Below are positions 24,195-26,475 of a DNA stretch of 26,475 bases, in pieces; the first letter of the stretch is position 1, and each line of letters starts with the position of its first letter. A program made the translations under genes and the position numbers. The notes beneath the pieces are model-generated. The model was not told the origin of the DNA, ran no database searches, and was given only the letters and a program-made list of their open reading frames with translations. The stretch spans positions 1 through 26,475 of the forward strand of contig SLPX01000014.1 in the NCBI GenBank assembly GCA_007131745.1. The letters run 5' to 3'. This stretch comes from Myxococcales bacterium (GTDB lineage Bacteria > Myxococcota > Polyangia > HGW-17 > SLPX01).

Positions 24195-26475
24195 CTACTC
24201 CGCCGCCGAAACGGCCTTGTATATCCTGAACCCGTTTTCCATCCTCACCAGGACGTACCCTCCCTTCAGGGATTTCATCTCGGCTGCGGGTTTTTCCGCG
24301 GGATCATACGTTCCAAGGTCCACGGGGGACGAGATGTCCGAGATGTCGTAAACCGCGGCGATCGTCCCGGGTCCGCAGTAAACGCCGGCGTTGCACTTGG
24401 CCCAATCGGATTGCTTCTCGTAAAGGCTGACGTGAAGTCTCTCGCCGTCAACCCGCATTCCCGCGGTGTTTCCGCCTACCGCCAACCAGCCCGCGGACAT
24501 CGGGGCCGCAGGGTCTGTAACGTCGTAGACGGCTATTCCGTCCGCCGCGCCGCCGGATACAAAGAGCAGATTGCCTGAAAGCTCCAGGAGTATGGCGTTT
24601 CCCGCAGTTTCGATTTCACCCATCTTTTGAGGATCCGCCGGGTTTGTTGTGTTCCAGATGGAAACGCCCCTGTTTCTTTCCGCGGTGTAAACAATCGAAC
24701 CGCTCTTTGCCGCTATTCCCCGCGACTGCCCGGGAATCCGCCCGGTGCCGAGAAGAACCGGTTGCCCCGGTGCGCTTATGTCCACCACCGAGAGATTCGG
24801 CCGGCCGGTGGAATGGGCAATGCAAAGTCTTCCGCCGCACATATCCATCCCGATCCCCTTGCCGTCGAGAGCGGCCCATCCCACAAAAAGCGGAATCTCG
24901 GGATTTCCCAGGTCCACGGCCTGGAGCAATTTCCCGCTGTGAAGATACGCTGTTTCTCCCTCCACCACCACCTTGGATACACGGTCGCCCCCGATGTATT
25001 CCGCTGCATACTCAAGCTCGGCTTCATGTATGCTCAGCTCATAGCCCGGCCGCGTGGACGGGTCGTATCCTTCACCCGCAACGACTTCGACCCAGTATCC
25101 ACCGCTTCCGTAAAACGCAACCTTGTTTTCAGTCCCGGTGGAAATGTCTTCTCCCACAAGTCGCCCCGACGAATCGGTTATCTTCAGCCCCAAAGAGGGG
25201 TCGGATGAAACCAGCCGGGCCAGGAGCAATTTTCCCGGCAGCTCATGAGTGTCGTCCACGTAGACGAGATGACGATTCGGAGAGCCCGCTGCAAAGGTGT
25301 CTTCTATTTCCCAATCGTCCGGGTCTCTTTGCTCCAGGGTGGTCCGCTTCAACCACCCGTGTTCATCAAGCCCCCAATATTCTATCTGCGCACGCGCGCC
25401 CTCACCACTGTCAGCCACCCACAGCCGATTCGTAGAGTTGTGATACATCACAAAGGGCTTGTCCATGAAACCGGGACCTTCAAGCCCTTCTCCAAGGTAT
25501 TCCCACCTCCGCGATACAAGGTCCAGCTTGAAAGCCTTTGCCGAAGGAGCGCCGTCCAACCAGCCGCCGTATACATACAGAGCCTGGCCCACCGAGTCCA
25601 AAGATGCGCCGTGATCTTCCAGCCCGCCCGGGCCTTCAGCGGAAACCACCGTGACCAACTCCGTGACCTGCAATGTCGAGAGGTTCAAACTGTAAACCAC
25701 TGTCGAGTAATGGGTCGCTCCGTTGCTTCCGACCAACAACGCCCGGTTCCGGGCCGTATCCACGTTTATGGTGTAACCTCTCATCGACTCCGGAATCGGC
25801 AATCCACCAATCTCGGCCCACCTCCCGGTTTTCAGGTCAAATGTCCACACCCGGTGCGCACGTCCGGGCGCGGGCGCGGGCGCGGGCGCAGGTCCGAACC
25901 CGCCGGGTTCGTCCCCGATCACAACCAGTCGCTGCGCGCCGCGGTCAAAGATCAACTTGGGTTCTTGCAGGTAAGGTCCCTCGGCTGCGTGCAAACCGTA
26001 GATTTCTTCAGCGGTCCTCCAGCCTGATCCGGGATCATGGGGCAAGCCGATCAGCAACGTGTTTGAAACCGCGCCGCTCAAGTCCAGCCCGCCGAAACGG
26101 AAAAGCGCGGGCGCGGATGTTTCAGAGACAACAAAAGTTTCCAGCACCCCGGCAGTCGCCGCGGCATCTACAAGCTCCAACCCGCCAACCGCGCCCGGTG
26201 ACGGCGTAATGGGATATATCTTCGATACTTGCAAGTTCTGATTGAATGAAACAAAAAGATGGTCCGCGGTCACGGCGTCCGAAACAACGGCCCAGGGGAT
26301 TGGATCTCCCACCGGCCCTTCCTGGGGATGAGGATCAGGCCACACTCCTTCGATCAAAACAAGCAACGGCTCGTTTATCCGCCACGGAATGCTCATCCCG
26401 AAACACCTGCCCGCCGCGTCGAACGTGTCATCCGAAAAGACCAGGTGATCTTCGGGACTTTCGTGGTAAACATAA
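24195..26475 (-). CDS. Large beta-propeller protein with Kelch-like, PPC-like and LVIVD regions (N-terminus outside window)
   Basis: The reading frame stays open through the right edge of the window. The codons between 26397 and 26474 read as normal protein (VYHESPEDHLVFSDDTFDAA), so the ATG at 26394-26396 is internal and the gene is partial at its 5-prime end. About 760 residues are visible. The first part has Kelch-like blades (VWTFDLKTGRWAEIGGLPIP, GGWLDGAPSAKAFKLDLVSRRWEYLG). A short Gly/Tyr segment near the middle (KITDSSGRLVGED, then GYWVEVVAGEGYD) resembles a PPC domain. The last part has LVIVD-type repeats: LSVVDISAPGQPVLLG, VSIWNTTNPADPQKMG, IAVYDVTDPAAPMSAG. It is likely an extracytoplasmic binding protein. 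An Ala-Pro run is encoded by the repeat at 25866-25889. Confidence 0.87.
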   Translation of the reverse strand, partial: YVYHESPEDHLVFSDDTFDAAGRCFGMSIPWRINEPLLVLIEGVWPDPHPQEGPVGDPIPWAVVSDAVTADHLFVSFNQNLQVSKIYPITPSPGAVGGLELVDAAATAGVLETFVVSETSAPALFRFGGLDLSGAVSNTLLIGLPHDPGSGWRTAEEIYGLHAAEGPYLQEPKLIFDRGAQRLVVIGDEPGGFGPAPAPAPAPGRAHRVWTFDLKTGRWAEIGGLPIPESMRGYTINVDTARNRALLVGSNGATHYSTVVYSLNLSTLQVTELVTVVSAEGPGGLEDHGASLDSVGQALYVYGGWLDGAPSAKAFKLDLVSRRWEYLGEGLEGPGFMDKPFVMYHNSTNRLWVADSGEGARAQIEYWGLDEHGWLKRTTLEQRDPDDWEIEDTFAAGSPNRHLVYVDDTHELPGKLLLARLVSSDPSLGLKITDSSGRLVGEDISTGTENKVAFYGSGGYWVEVVAGEGYDPSTRPGYELSIHEAELEYAAEYIGGDRVSKVVVEGETAYLHSGKLLQAVDLGNPEIPLFVGWAALDGKGIGMDMCGGRLCIAHSTGRPNLSVVDISAPGQPVLLGTGRIPGQSRGIAAKSGSIVYTAERNRGVSIWNTTNPADPQKMGEIETAGNAILLELSGNLLFVSGGAADGIAVYDVTDPAAPMSAGWLAVGGNTAGMRVDGERLHVSLYEKQSDWAKCNAGVYCGPGTIAAVYDISDISSPVDLGTYDPAEKPAAEMKSLKGGYVLVRMENGFRIYKAVSAAE
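25866..25889. repeat. Tandem hexanucleotide repeat
   Basis: Four GGGCGC units in a row lie within the propeller gene and encode a Pro-Ala run on the minus strand. It is a short slippage-prone tract, and the number of units may vary between strains. Confidence 0.7.

Noticed and set aside
1..26475. CRISPR arrays, tRNA or rRNA genes, transposases and phage genes
   Set aside because: I looked for regular repeats, cloverleaf-like sequences and typical protein motifs on both strands and found none.

Overview
The window is a stretch of bacterial chromosome with mid-to-high GC. It looks most like a Gram-negative member of the former Deltaproteobacteria (Myxococcota or Bradymonadota type). I infer this from gene content, not from a marker gene. 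The supporting features are a very long Ser/Thr kinase-ATPase-TPR protein, several lipoproteins with Asp/Gly- or Glu/Lys-rich linkers after the lipobox, a TolC channel (so an outer membrane), a fused SpmAB protein and paired M16 peptidases. No tRNA, rRNA, CRISPR array, transposase or phage gene was seen.

Layout. (1) 1-4812, plus strand: end of a possible upstream gene, SpmA-SpmB fusion, a two-TM NTF2-like protein, a membrane-anchored TPR protein and a TolC-family channel, all co-directional. (2) 4817-6408: infA on minus, divergent from an extensin-like (LAS-type) cell-wall protein with a strongly Arg-rich tail. (3) 6467-11387, plus: a glutamate/aspartate-type symporter with an SH3-like domain inserted between TM1 and TM2, a diacylglycerol-kinase-like lipid kinase, and glucose-6-phosphate isomerase. 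(4) 11384-13142: an apparently acquired cassette with one gene (DUF234-type ATPase with nuclease-like C-terminus) and different codon use. It is bracketed by imperfect direct repeats that abut the stop codons of the two convergent flanking genes. (5) 13142-16032, minus: two overlapping M16 genes, one with the zinc site and the other with the Arg/Tyr motif, as in heterodimeric M16B enzymes. (6) 16305-20847: a small twin-CX3C lipoprotein divergent from a PknK-like kinase. (7) 20861-22891: a nitroreductase divergent from a lipoprotein with two DUF302-like repeats. (8) 22917-26475, minus: two beta-propeller surface or periplasmic proteins; the last one runs off the right edge.

Most genes concern the cell envelope (TolC, LAS protein, M16 pair, lipoproteins, propellers), transport and signalling, with two housekeeping genes (infA, pgi). 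The best candidates for something new are the SH3-in-symporter architecture, the ATPase cassette with its repeats and alternative hairpins, the twin-CX3C lipoprotein, and the duplicated DUF302 lipoprotein. I did not find a clear multi-gene defence or biosynthetic system.
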